This document shows positions 1 through 6,270 of a stretch of 7,442 nt of DNA, piece after piece. The stretch comes from Actinomycetes bacterium (lineage in GTDB: Bacteria; Actinomycetota; Coriobacteriia; WRKU01). Positions within the stretch are counted from its first letter, which is position 1, and each line of letters begins with the position of its first letter. Made by a program: the position numbers and the translations under genes. The stretch lies in assembly GCA_009781565.1 (NCBI GenBank), contig WQXV01000050.1:1-7442 (forward strand), given 5' to 3'. The notes beneath the pieces were generated by a model. The model was given only the letters and a program-made list of their open reading frames with translations. It had not been told where the DNA came from and did no database searches.

Positions 1-1168
1 ACGCATTGGCGAACTCACGGCCGGCGATGAAAAGCTCGAAGCGATCGACATAGAGGGGATCGTCTTCATTGCGACGCGAGAGGGGTGATACCTCTGCGGG
101 ATAGTGATAGACGAACGTGGGCTCGATCAGAGTGCTTTCGACCAGCTTCTCGAAGAGCTCGACCAGCAGCTTGCCGCTGCCGAACGATTTCTCGAAGGGT
201 ACCCCGTACTCATCACAGAGCTCACGCAGCTCCTCGACACTGGTGTGTACCGAGAGGACGCGTCCCAGCCGCTCGCTGATAAGCTCGTCGAGGGTGGCAC
301 GGCGCCAAGGTCTTTCCAGTGAGATCTCATGACCTTGATAGGACAACGTCAAAGTCCCGCGCACCTCTTGGGTGACGGTAGTGATCAGATCTTCGGCAAG
401 CTCCATCATCGTATCCATCGAGCCGTATGCCTGATACATCTCGATCATGGTGAACTCGGGATTGTGCCGTGGCGACATCCCCTCATTACGGAACGATCGG
501 TTGATCTCGAAGACCTTCTCAAATCCTCCGACCAGCAGACGCTTGAGGTAGAGTTCGGGTGCGATGCGTAGGTAGAGAGGCATGTCCAATGTATTGTGAT
601 GCGTGACGAAGGGTCGTGCGACGGCTCCACCCGCAATGGGGTGCAGCATCGGGGTCTCGACCTCGAGATAGCCCTGACCCTCCATGAAACGTCGGATCGC
701 CGAGATGATCGTAAAGCGCGTCACGAACGTATCGCGGACCTGCGGATTGACGATCAGATCGACGTAGCGTTGGCGATACCGGGTCTCGGTATCGGTCAGA
801 CCATGGAACTTCTCGGGCAACGGACGCTGCGCCTTGCTCAGCATCTCCAGTCGCTTCGGTTGCAAGGAGAGCTCACCGCGCCGGGTGCGCATGACGGTCC
901 CCTCGGCATAGATCCAATCTCCCACACCGAATCCATCGACGATGTCTTGTTGATCATCATCCAGCGCATCGGCCCGTACGAACAGTTGGAGATCACCGGT
1001 CGCGTCCCTGATGACCAGGAAGCTGACCTTTCCCTGGTCGCGTTTAGCTATCAGGCGACCGGCCACGCTCGTCACATGGTTGGTGACATCACCGGATGCA
1101 AGATCCTTATAGTCACGTGCAAGCTGACCTGCACGTGAGGCGGGCATGTAACCAGATGCATAGTCCAT
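1..1168 (-). CDS. lysS: Lysyl-tRNA synthetase, class II (C-terminus cut by window edge)
   Basis: Charges tRNA-Lys with lysine in the cytoplasm. The frame is open from ATG at 1168 to the left edge, 389 codons, so the C-terminal part with class II motif 3 is missing. Visible in order: an OB-fold anticodon-binding domain (about residues 28-110, including VAGRLIAKRDQGKVSFLVI); the linker KFHGLTDTETRYRQRYVDLI typical of LysS; motif 1 around YLEVETPMLHPIAGG; and motif 2 FRNEGMSPRHNPEFTMIEMY, with the ATP-binding Arg at about residue 227. The N-terminus is about 35 residues shorter than E. coli LysS before motif 2. The start is supported by AGGAG six bases upstream of ATG, just behind the greA stop. 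The 17-bp gap indicates co-transcription with greA, with no separate promoter seen. Confidence 0.95.
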   Translation of the reverse strand, partial: MDYASGYMPASRAGQLARDYKDLASGDVTNHVTSVAGRLIAKRDQGKVSFLVIRDATGDLQLFVRADALDDDQQDIVDGFGVGDWIYAEGTVMRTRRGELSLQPKRLEMLSKAQRPLPEKFHGLTDTETRYRQRYVDLIVNPQVRDTFVTRFTIISAIRRFMEGQGYLEVETPMLHPIAGGAVARPFVTHHNTLDMPLYLRIAPELYLKRLLVGGFEKVFEINRSFRNEGMSPRHNPEFTMIEMYQAYGSMDTMMELAEDLITTVTQEVRGTLTLSYQGHEISLERPWRRATLDELISERLGRVLSVHTSVEELRELCDEYGVPFEKSFGSGKLLVELFEKLVESTLIEPTFVYHYPAEVSPLSRRNEDDPLYVDRFELFIAGREFANA

Positions 1169-1185
1169 GGTCGACTCCTATGCGT

Positions 1186-1662
1186 TTACTTGGTGGGCTT
1201 AATCGAGGTTATCTTGACCTTGATGACTCCGCTAGGTGCCTTGATCTCGACGCTGTCGCCTTCCTTTTTGCCGAGCAGCGCAGATCCGATGGGTGAGTCA
1301 ACGCTCATCATCCCGTTGAGTGGATTGGCGTTGGCGCTCGCAACGATGTCGTAGGTCGACTGTTTACGATTCTTGGTGTTGGTGTATTTGACCGTGGTAC
1401 CGATCCGTACCGTCTTGACATTGCTCGATGGCTTGACGATGACCGCGCGGTCGAGCGTGCGCTCAATCTCAGCAATACGGGTCTCGATGAAACCTTGCTC
1501 GTTCTTGGCATCATCATATTCACTGTTCTCGCTCAGGTCGCCGAAGCTTTTTGCCTGGGCTATGCGATCGATCACGGCGGGGCGTTTGACCTCGACCAGC
1601 TCGATCAACTCCTTCTCAAGAGCCTCTTTGCCAGCTACTGTCAGTTCAACTCGTTCCGTCAT
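1186..1662 (-). CDS. greA: Transcription elongation factor GreA
   Basis: Binds the secondary channel of RNA polymerase and stimulates cleavage of backtracked transcripts. The 158-residue length is normal for the family. The N-terminal coiled coil (about residues 1-75) carries the loop-tip signature GDLSENSEYDDAKNEQGF, with the two acidic residues that position the catalytic metal (D42 and E45). The C-terminal FKBP-like domain includes SPIGSALLGKKEGDSVEI. The start ATG at 1662 has AAAGGA about six bases upstream. It is the first gene of a greA-lysS unit, with a candidate promoter just upstream and the hairpin that closes tatA beyond that. No abnormal residues were seen. Confidence 0.97.
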   Translation of the reverse strand: MTERVELTVAGKEALEKELIELVEVKRPAVIDRIAQAKSFGDLSENSEYDDAKNEQGFIETRIAEIERTLDRAVIVKPSSNVKTVRIGTTVKYTNTKNRKQSTYDIVASANANPLNGMMSVDSPIGSALLGKKEGDSVEIKAPSGVIKVKITSIKPTK

Positions 1663-1691
1663 TTTGCGTCCTTTACTCGTTTTGTGTCCGC

Positions 1692-1726
1692 ACTATAGTA
1701 ATACATTTCGCAGATTTGTGCGTAAA
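1692..1726 (-). promoter_or_regulatory. Candidate sigma-70-type promoter region for greA-lysS
   Basis: On the minus strand, TTTACG (4 of 6 to the -35 consensus) is followed after 17 bases by TATTAC (4 of 6). A second possible -10, TATAGT (5 of 6), lies immediately downstream but lacks a good -35 at standard spacing. The region sits between the tatA hairpin and greA, where a promoter is expected. Boundaries are approximate. Confidence 0.35.
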
Positions 1727-1742
1727 CTGTTTCAATAAGCAA

Positions 1743-1761
1743 GCGGCGCCAAAAGCGCCGC
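1743..1761 (-). terminator. Hairpin downstream of tatA, probable weak intrinsic terminator
   Basis: A perfect 7-bp GC-only stem (GCGGCGC/GCGCCGC) with a five-base loop lies 34 bases after the tatA stop. In the minus direction it is followed by the imperfect T-rich stretch TTGCTTATTG. On the plus strand no T tract follows, so it is oriented to end tatA transcription. The poor U tract makes efficient Rho-independent termination uncertain, and read-through into greA is possible. Confidence 0.5.
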
Positions 1762-1794
1762 CTGAAATCGTTGAAAAATCGGGTCAGCCGCTGG

Positions 1795-2157
1795 TTATTC
1801 GACCTCGTCCTCGTAGATGACCTTGGCGACTTTGCGCTCAGGATCGATCGCGACCTGCTCGACCTCGTCCTCGTAGATGACTTTTGCGACCTTGCGTCCC
1901 GGCTCGATCACTGCACCATCTGTCGACGATGCTGCAGGTGAAGAGACCTGCTCGACCGGAGCTTGCGCCTCTTCTTCGGCGACATCTCCCGCATAGCTCA
2001 TCTCATCAGAAAACTCGGTCATACCTTTGCGCACTTCTTTCATGGTAGATCCGAACATCTTTCCCAGCTTGGGCAGATTCTTGGGACCGAATATGACAAA
2101 GACGATGAATGCGATAACAGCGATGAGTAATATCTCAGGAAGTCCTAGACTGCTCAT
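1795..2157 (-). CDS. tatA: Twin-arginine translocase subunit TatA family
   Basis: Pore-forming subunit of the Tat system, which exports folded proteins. The 120-residue protein has one N-terminal transmembrane helix (about residues 7-24), the family hinge FGPKNLPKLGK, and an amphipathic helix to about residue 48 (MFGSTMKEVRKGM). An acidic, Ala/Ser-rich tail follows. The tail ends in two 20-residue units (81-100 and 101-120) that share RKVAKVIYEDEVE exactly, which is unusual for TatA. The start at 2157 is fixed by GGAGG about seven bases upstream. No tatC or tatB is in the window. It appears to be a single-gene unit ended by the hairpin at 1743-1761. TatB is an alternative family name, but the short N-terminus and FGP motif fit TatA or a bifunctional TatA/B. 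Confidence 0.92.
   Translation of the reverse strand: MSSLGLPEILLIAVIAFIVFVIFGPKNLPKLGKMFGSTMKEVRKGMTEFSDEMSYAGDVAEEEAQAPVEQVSSPAASSTDGAVIEPGRKVAKVIYEDEVEQVAIDPERKVAKVIYEDEVE
1798..1917 (-). repeat. Two tandem 60-bp units encoding the TatA tail
   Basis: Period is exactly 60 bp, or 20 codons. A 23-base core is identical at 1799-1821 and 1859-1881. The rest differs by a few substitutions, including synonymous AAG/AAA and GCA/GCC changes inside the shared peptide RKVAKVIYEDEVE, and by changes at less conserved positions (EPG versus DPE). The second unit ends exactly at the stop codon. Confidence 0.9.
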
Positions 2158-2226
2158 GTGTGTCCTCCAATCAGGTTTTTCAGCTCAACTAAGCCTATCG
2201 TATTAACCAGTATGCGTAAAGCAGTA

Positions 2227-2247
2227 ATGCGACGCGACCGCGCGCAC
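2227..2247 (-). other. GC-rich hairpin between mtnP and tatA
   Basis: On the minus strand GTGCGCGC and GCG-T-CGCAT pair as an 8-bp stem with one bulged T, one G-T pair and the loop GGTC. It lies 60 bases after the mtnP stop and 70 bases before tatA. The following TACTGCTTTACG is too poor in T for a standard intrinsic terminator. It may slow or end mtnP transcription. I see no convincing tatA promoter in the 150-bp gap (2158-2307). Confidence 0.3.
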
Positions 2248-2307
2248 GATCAGGCTCAAAAGCTGTCCCACCAGATATGTCGCATGCGTCTGTTCATGCT
2301 CACCATT

Positions 2308-3108
2308 CTACATTTCCGCATAGAGGGTGGCATCCTTGCAGTCGCATTTGTCACGATTCGGTGAAATGCGCGGGATCATGTCGCCCATCAGAAGCTTGAC
2401 CTTGTCGAGGTTTTGGGCGAACACTTCCATCACATCATGGTTGGTGACCGCACCGGCGTGATCTGCTCCGGCATCATAGTCGGTGATCAGTGCGATCCCG
2501 CAGTAGCACAGATCCAGTTCGCGGGCCAGATAGGCCTCGGGATACTGGGTCATGTTGATCACTTCCCAGCCCTGGGAGGCGAACCAGATCGATTCAGCTC
2601 GTGTTGAGAAACGGGGCCCTTGGATGGTGACGACCGTTCCCATGGATCGATAGGTGATACCAAGGCTTTTGCAGCTCTCGATGGCGACCTCGCGAAGATC
2701 GGGGCAGTACGGATCGGCACTGGAGACATGGGTGACCACCGGACCGTCATAGAAGGTATCTTTGCGACCATTGGTGCGATCGATGAACTGGTCGAGGATG
2801 ACGAAATCTCCGGGTGCGACATCGTGACGCAACGATCCACAGGCGCAGGGTCCGATGATCCGGGTCGCCCCCAACTCGTTCATCGCCCACATATTGGCCC
2901 GATAATTGATCATATGCGGAGGGATCTGATGCTTCTTGCCATGACGAGGGAGGAATGCGACCTTCTTATCGCCGATCGTACCGATCATGATCTCGCCAGA
3001 GGGTGCACCATAAGGAGTCTCGACGGAGATCTCGTCGGCATTGTCGAGCAGATCGTAGAAACCCGAACCACCAAATACCCCGACATCGACCTGCGCCTGC
3101 GTGCTCAT
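2308..3108 (-). CDS. mtnP: S-methyl-5'-thioadenosine phosphorylase (MTAP/PNP family 2)
   Basis: Phosphorolyses 5'-methylthioadenosine to adenine and 5-methylthioribose 1-phosphate in methionine and purine salvage. The 266 residues include the phosphate-site GGSGFYD (13-19) and PRHGKKH (54-60), NYRANMWAM, the CACGSLR segment, DQFIDRT (106-112), FYDG, IQGPRFSTRAES (162-173), MTQYPEAYLARE (186-197), and TDYD (209-212), whose two Asp residues contact adenine in MTAP rather than the Asn of guanine-specific PNP. The C-terminus has a CXC pair (C255, C257), also seen in some thermophile MTAPs. ATG at 3108 is chosen over a longer frame because GGAGGT lies six bases upstream and the ATG overlaps the preceding stop (ATGA). 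Methylthioinosine or broader purine specificity is possible. Confidence 0.9.
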   Translation of the reverse strand: MSTQAQVDVGVFGGSGFYDLLDNADEISVETPYGAPSGEIMIGTIGDKKVAFLPRHGKKHQIPPHMINYRANMWAMNELGATRIIGPCACGSLRHDVAPGDFVILDQFIDRTNGRKDTFYDGPVVTHVSSADPYCPDLREVAIESCKSLGITYRSMGTVVTIQGPRFSTRAESIWFASQGWEVINMTQYPEAYLARELDLCYCGIALITDYDAGADHAGAVTNHDVMEVFAQNLDKVKLLMGDMIPRISPNRDKCDCKDATLYAEM

Positions 3109-3794
3109 AGCAATACCTCCATCGCCCAAAATTGAAGAAATGCGCAAAGTAATATGATAGCGCACGCGATCGGAAACGCCCACATCAGTGGCATGCACGT
3201 GTCGCGCAACCTCTCCACGCTATGCTGATAGCGTGGGATCAACCCGATGATGACCAGCGAGATGAGCCAAAAGGTCGCCACGATCATGAAACCGATGACC
3301 CCGGCTGCAAGCGGTCCAAGCAGCGGGCAGACCGCATAGATGAAGATGAGTCCCAGCGGAATGCTCGCCACCCACCACATGACAGAGCGAGGCGTGTCCA
3401 GGATACGCTCATAACTGCGGTCTTTTGCCAGCGAGTCGACCAGAATGGAGTAGATCACCACACCCATCGCAGAGCCGAACATGATGCCGGTCAGTACGCG
3501 GACAAAGTTGGTGGTCTCATAGAACCCCAGATACGAGCCGAATCCATCGAATCCCATCGCAAAGGTCGCAAAAGCTGCTCCGATAAAGAACGGTAGCGCG
3601 GGAACACCTGCGCGCTGCGCTCCACGATAGAGCCAAAACAGTATGAGGAGCGTGGCGGCTATGCCGACGTAGATACCGGTGCAACGTGCACAGATGGGGA
3701 ATTGCACGCCTCCATAGATGAAGGAGCGCTCGGGCATCTGATGACAGAGCCCGAATCCCAGCAGATGTAATATTTCTGTATAGAGGTTCATCAT
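3105..3794 (-). CDS. DUF2085 integral membrane protein
   Basis: A 229-residue protein of unknown function. The family hallmark is clear: CHQMPERSF (17-25), then QFPICARCTGIYVG (31-44), and later FDGFG...ETTNFVRVLTG. The C17-H18 and C35/C38 cluster beside the first membrane segment could bind a metal or form disulfides; this is inference. About six hydrophobic segments follow, including ICARCTGIYVGIAATLLI, ALPFFIGAAFATFAMGF, VLTGIMFGSAMGVVIY and a C-terminal FPIACAIILLCAFL. The start is ATG 3794 or the adjacent ATG 3791, with only a weak GGA site about eight bases upstream. Its TGA overlaps the mtnP ATG (ATGA), so the two are translationally coupled. An enzyme or transport role cannot be assigned. 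A possible TTGCCA-17-TATGGA element just before the ATG would give an almost leaderless message, but this is weak. Confidence 0.88.
   Translation of the reverse strand: MMNLYTEILHLLGFGLCHQMPERSFIYGGVQFPICARCTGIYVGIAATLLILFWLYRGAQRAGVPALPFFIGAAFATFAMGFDGFGSYLGFYETTNFVRVLTGIMFGSAMGVVIYSILVDSLAKDRSYERILDTPRSVMWWVASIPLGLIFIYAVCPLLGPLAAGVIGFMIVATFWLISLVIIGLIPRYQHSVERLRDTCMPLMWAFPIACAIILLCAFLQFWAMEVLL
3115..3120 (-). promoter_or_regulatory. Ribosome binding site of mtnP, inside the upstream gene
   Basis: A full GGAGGT lies six bases before ATG at 3108, within the last codons of the DUF2085 gene. It decides the mtnP start. An in-frame extension 30 codons upstream would overlap the DUF2085 gene deeply, lacks this site and adds residues outside the family domain. 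Confidence 0.85.
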
Positions 3795-3817
3795 CCAGGC
3801 ATTCCATATTGCATCAC

Positions 3818-3944
3818 CACATGGGTGGCAATGCCCTGAGGACGGAGGAAGACTCTGCAGCGCACGAACACAATCTACGGTTAGTCGCTGATCGGATTGT
3901 GCGCGAAGCCCCTGACGTAGTTCTCAGGGATTGCCACTCACGTG
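3818..3944. repeat. Long imperfect inverted repeat with nested hairpins (unidentified element)
   Basis: The arms at 3818-3840 (23 nt) and 3923-3944 (22 nt) match at 20 positions as reverse complements, with two transitions and one single-base indel. The core is GTGGCAAT(G)CCCTGAG. In RNA one of the transitions becomes a G-U pair. Between the arms (3841-3922) is a second nested inverted repeat: 3860-3875 against 3895-3904 (GCGCAC and CACAATC with GATTGTGCGC). The inner half of the 3923-3944 arm can instead fold locally (CCCTGA/TCAGGG, eight-base loop), competing with the long-range pairing. It contains no credible ORF and has no clear target-site duplication. It fills most of the gap between tRNA-Pro and the DUF2085 gene. 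It could be a structured leader or small RNA, a tRNA-processing or termination structure, or a miniature element. Confidence 0.7.
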
Positions 3945-3952
3945 TCTGTTTG

Positions 3953-4029
3953 TGGTCGGGATGACTGGATTTGAACCAGCGGCCTCTCGGTCCCGAACCG
4001 AACGCTCTACCAAACTGAGCCACATCCCG
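3953..4029 (-). tRNA. tRNA-Pro (anticodon CGG), CCA encoded
   Basis: The 77-nt cloverleaf is complete. The acceptor CGGGATG pairs with CATCCCG in seven perfect pairs, including the C1-G72 pair and A73 typical of bacterial tRNA-Pro. The D stem is GCTC/GAGC. The anticodon stem is TTCGG/CCGAG (one G-T pair) with loop TTCGGGA, so the anticodon is CGG (3993-3995), reading CCG. A five-base variable loop follows, then the T stem GCTGG/CCAGT with loop TTCAAAT. The 3' CCA is encoded. It is flanked upstream by a terminator and a candidate promoter and downstream by an inverted-repeat structure. Confidence 0.97.
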
Positions 4030-4042
4030 TTCGTACTATCCT

Positions 4043-4070
4043 AACATATTGGAGGGACGCGTCTGGGCAA
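4043..4070 (-). promoter_or_regulatory. Candidate promoter of tRNA-Pro
   Basis: TTGCCC (4 of 6 to -35) and TATGTT (4 of 6 to -10) are separated by 16 bases. The -10 ends 13 bases before the mature tRNA 5' end. An overlapping alternative -10, TAGGAT, lies slightly downstream. The position between the cytochrome terminator and the tRNA supports a promoter here, but the boxes are weak. Confidence 0.35.
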
Positions 4071-4116
4071 TCTTTGCGTCGTGCGACGTGCTTTGATGGA
4101 ATCTCGTGCGTTCGTG

Positions 4117-4143
4117 AAAAGGAGCCCCAAAGGGCTCCTTTTT
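4117..4143 (-). terminator. Strong intrinsic terminator after the multihaem cytochrome (probably bidirectional)
   Basis: A perfect 11-bp stem (AAAAGGAGCCC/GGGCTCCTTTT) has a four-base loop. It starts 25 bases after the cytochrome stop. In the minus direction the 3' arm ends in TTTT, and in the plus direction it ends in five T, so it can work from both sides. A small GAGC-GAAA-GCTC hairpin with a GNRA loop (about 4158-4169) sits at the cytochrome stop codon just before it. Confidence 0.88.
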
Positions 4144-4168
4144 GTGGGAACAGTATCGAGCTTTCGCT

Positions 4169-6265
4169 CTAGTTGCCGCCTCGACGCTCACGCGCGATAC
4201 GTACGTGGCAGAAGGCGCAGTAGGTCTCCTGGTGACAGCTGTAACAAGCGGTCGCATTGCCTTGGGTTGCGATCACCGCATGATAGGTCAACCACGGTTG
4301 ATCGCTCACCGCCTGCGGATGGTGGCAAGCGTCACAGAATGCCTGCGCATGACAGTTCGCGCAGAGCTCCCTGGTGTAGCTTCCATCCTTGATCTTCTCG
4401 CTGTGGGCGAACTTCTGGGCTCCTCCATCGCTCGGATGCGGCATCTCGACGCCGTGGCATCCCTTACAGAACGCCGAGTTAGGCAGTGATCCCGTATCAC
4501 CCTCGTGACAGAACAGGCAGTTTGCCGGATCGGTCGAGAACGCCGTGACATGCGCACCGCCCTTGACGAAGTCGGCAGCGGTATGTGAGGCAGGAAGCAC
4601 CTTGTTCGATTGGTGACACGTCACACAGTCAGCCTGTACGTGGCACTTGCCGATACAGGTCGTCGAACCATGTTCGATGGTCGCAGCACCGTGTGCAGGC
4701 AGCCATGCGGTCGTCGCAGTAGCTCCGACGTGGTGGCAGCTCGAGCAGACCTCGGTAAAGCCGTGGCAGTTCGAGCACGTTGCTTTATCAGATGCGCTGT
4801 GCAGTCTACGGAATTGCTCGGGATGGGGCATCTCCATGCCATGGCATGCGATACAGAACGGCGCGTTGATTCCACCATCTCCGTGGCAGACCGCGCAGGT
4901 CTCAGTTGAGCTTTTTGCCGAGACGGCATGCCCAGCGGTGGCAGCAGCAGGTGTCTGACCGAAGATCGTCATCGCAGGCGACGCGGGATGTACGAAATCG
5001 GCAGCCCGGTGCGATGCGGGAACGACGTTGCGGGATGTATGGCAATCGACGCAGAATTGAGCGGTGTGGCAACTGGAGGTGCAGACACCGACTCCGGTCG
5101 TACCGACCGCGACGGCATGCTGGGTGCTCGTCCAATCGCTGGCCTTATCGAAGGTCCAGTTGGACTCGGCGCCGTGGTGACAGTTGGTGCAGAACAGGGT
5201 CTCTGTCTCGACACCGTGACACATCACACACTTCTCAGCTAGTTCCTCATCCTTTGAGATGGCAGGATGACCATCGGCGGCACCACTGCTTGCAGGACGG
5301 AGGAATGTTGCCGGATGCGGCATCTCCATACCATGGCAGTCCATGCAGAATGCGCGCTTATGGCAGGTGAAGCACTCGTTGATCGCGCTGGGCGGGAACA
5401 AGACGAGTTCTTCTCCTCCACCATGTCCTCCGCCCTCGCTGTGCGCAAGAGCATTGACCAGTTCTTTCTTGGATGCTGCGGTCGGCTCGGCACCGAGCTC
5501 GAAATGCTCGACTGCTTCAAGGACCTCATCATGTTGTGCGAGAGCCGCATCAGCATGAGGACGACGGACGAAATCGGCAACTTCGTGGCTTTCAGGCACC
5601 AGCTCGAAGCTTGCGGTATGGCAAGCTGAGCACTTTCCGGTCGCGACCGCACCGTCTTCCATATCATGGCAGCGATAACACGAGGTCATCGTCATGAAGT
5701 CGAAGTGTCCCTCACTGACCTGACCCGTCAACGGATCGATCAGTTTCGGTTCAGCACCATCTTCGTTGTGCGCCACACGGTTGTGACACATCGTACAGGT
5801 GATGTGTGCTGCCTCGTGAGCGTCATGGTCGATGATGATGCCCTCCGAGGGCGTCACCTCTCGATTCTCCAGGTTATGGCACTGGGTACACTGGGTCGAG
5901 GGGAACGTGTACGTCGAGAGTGCCGTCTCACTATAGGCATTGAGCGGAAGTTCGAAGGTGTTCGCCAGGGTCGGGGGGAGCTCGGCGAGCGCCTCGACCT
6001 TGTGAAGAAGGAAGGTGACCGGATCGGCACCTGCCGGCATGTGGCAGGATACGCAGGACACCTTCGCGTGCGCGGAATTATGGTAGGCGGCGATCGCGTC
6101 ATCTTGTACCTTGTGGCAGACCGACGCACAGAACCAGTACGACGTCGTCGCTCCGACCGCCAAGGCTACGAAGAAGAACAGGAACGAGAGTAGCGCACCT
6201 AACCAGATGATCGCGCGGGGGCGTGTGATGGGATTGCGAAACGCCTCGATCAGTCTTGAAATCAT
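4169..6265 (-). CDS. Membrane-anchored 24-haem cytochrome c: NapC/NrfH-like head plus three hexahaem repeats
   Basis: A 698-residue electron-transfer protein outside the membrane. One N-terminal helix (about 18-39) anchors it. Residues about 40-165 resemble NapC/NrfH quinol dehydrogenases: CASVCH at 46-51, CVSCH at 71, CTQCH at 126, CTMCH at 157. CYRCH at 196 is a fifth site. Then come three modules starting at CSACH 212, CVDCH 405 and CVTCH 547. Each has six haem sites, a PxSHxxADFV segment after the first and CxxCHG(M/V)EMPHP at the third; CAFCH at 683 begins a fourth. Total 21 CXXCH and 3 CX3CH (46, 395, 537). Module A carries an extra haem-free stretch (217-297) with the His/Gly-rich HSEGGGHGGGEE. 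ATG 6265 is chosen for GAGGAGA five bases upstream; a GTG at 6304 lacks one. It is flanked by its own promoter and terminator, so it is probably monocistronic. Quinol oxidation is inferred; the acceptor is unknown. Confidence 0.93.
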   Translation of the reverse strand: MISRLIEAFRNPITRPRAIIWLGALLSFLFFFVALAVGATTSYWFCASVCHKVQDDAIAAYHNSAHAKVSCVSCHMPAGADPVTFLLHKVEALAELPPTLANTFELPLNAYSETALSTYTFPSTQCTQCHNLENREVTPSEGIIIDHDAHEAAHITCTMCHNRVAHNEDGAEPKLIDPLTGQVSEGHFDFMTMTSCYRCHDMEDGAVATGKCSACHTASFELVPESHEVADFVRRPHADAALAQHDEVLEAVEHFELGAEPTAASKKELVNALAHSEGGGHGGGEELVLFPPSAINECFTCHKRAFCMDCHGMEMPHPATFLRPASSGAADGHPAISKDEELAEKCVMCHGVETETLFCTNCHHGAESNWTFDKASDWTSTQHAVAVGTTGVGVCTSSCHTAQFCVDCHTSRNVVPASHRAADFVHPASPAMTIFGQTPAAATAGHAVSAKSSTETCAVCHGDGGINAPFCIACHGMEMPHPEQFRRLHSASDKATCSNCHGFTEVCSSCHHVGATATTAWLPAHGAATIEHGSTTCIGKCHVQADCVTCHQSNKVLPASHTAADFVKGGAHVTAFSTDPANCLFCHEGDTGSLPNSAFCKGCHGVEMPHPSDGGAQKFAHSEKIKDGSYTRELCANCHAQAFCDACHHPQAVSDQPWLTYHAVIATQGNATACYSCHQETYCAFCHVRIARERRGGN

Positions 6266-6270
6266 CGGTC

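Noticed and set aside
596..1138. Plus-strand 180-codon open frame opposite lysS
   Set aside because: It is antisense to clearly conserved LysS motifs, has low-complexity Asp/Arg-rich sequence, and arises from the codon pattern of the real gene.
1798..1917. CRISPR-like array
   Set aside because: There are only two in-frame coding units with no spacer between them, inside tatA.
2260..2301. Short minus-strand peptide (about 13 codons, starting MNRRMRHIWW) after mtnP
   Set aside because: It lacks a properly spaced RBS, and there is no evidence beyond the chance ATG and stop.
2620..3135. Plus-strand 171-codon frame opposite mtnP
   Set aside because: It is the mirror of a fully conserved phosphorylase, with no RBS and no recognisable domain.
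3109..3198. N-terminal extension of mtnP by 30 residues
   Set aside because: It would overlap the DUF2085 gene, bypass a perfect GGAGGT, and add sequence outside the phosphorylase family domain.
3825..3937. T-box or other known riboswitch in the DUF2085 leader
   Set aside because: The T-box signature (UGGN within GGGUGGNACCGCG) and other class motifs I can recognise are absent.
3814..4023. Minus-strand 69-codon reading frame across the tRNA
   Set aside because: It runs through tRNA-Pro and the inverted repeat, and its peptide is a translation of tRNA sequence. There is no RBS.
3953..4029. tRNA-Pro as an integration site for a mobile element
   Set aside because: No second copy of the tRNA 3' end, no integrase and no direct repeat are visible in the window.
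5666..6193. Plus-strand 175-codon frame opposite the cytochrome head
   Set aside because: It is antisense to regularly spaced haem motifs, and its composition is an artefact of the opposite strand.
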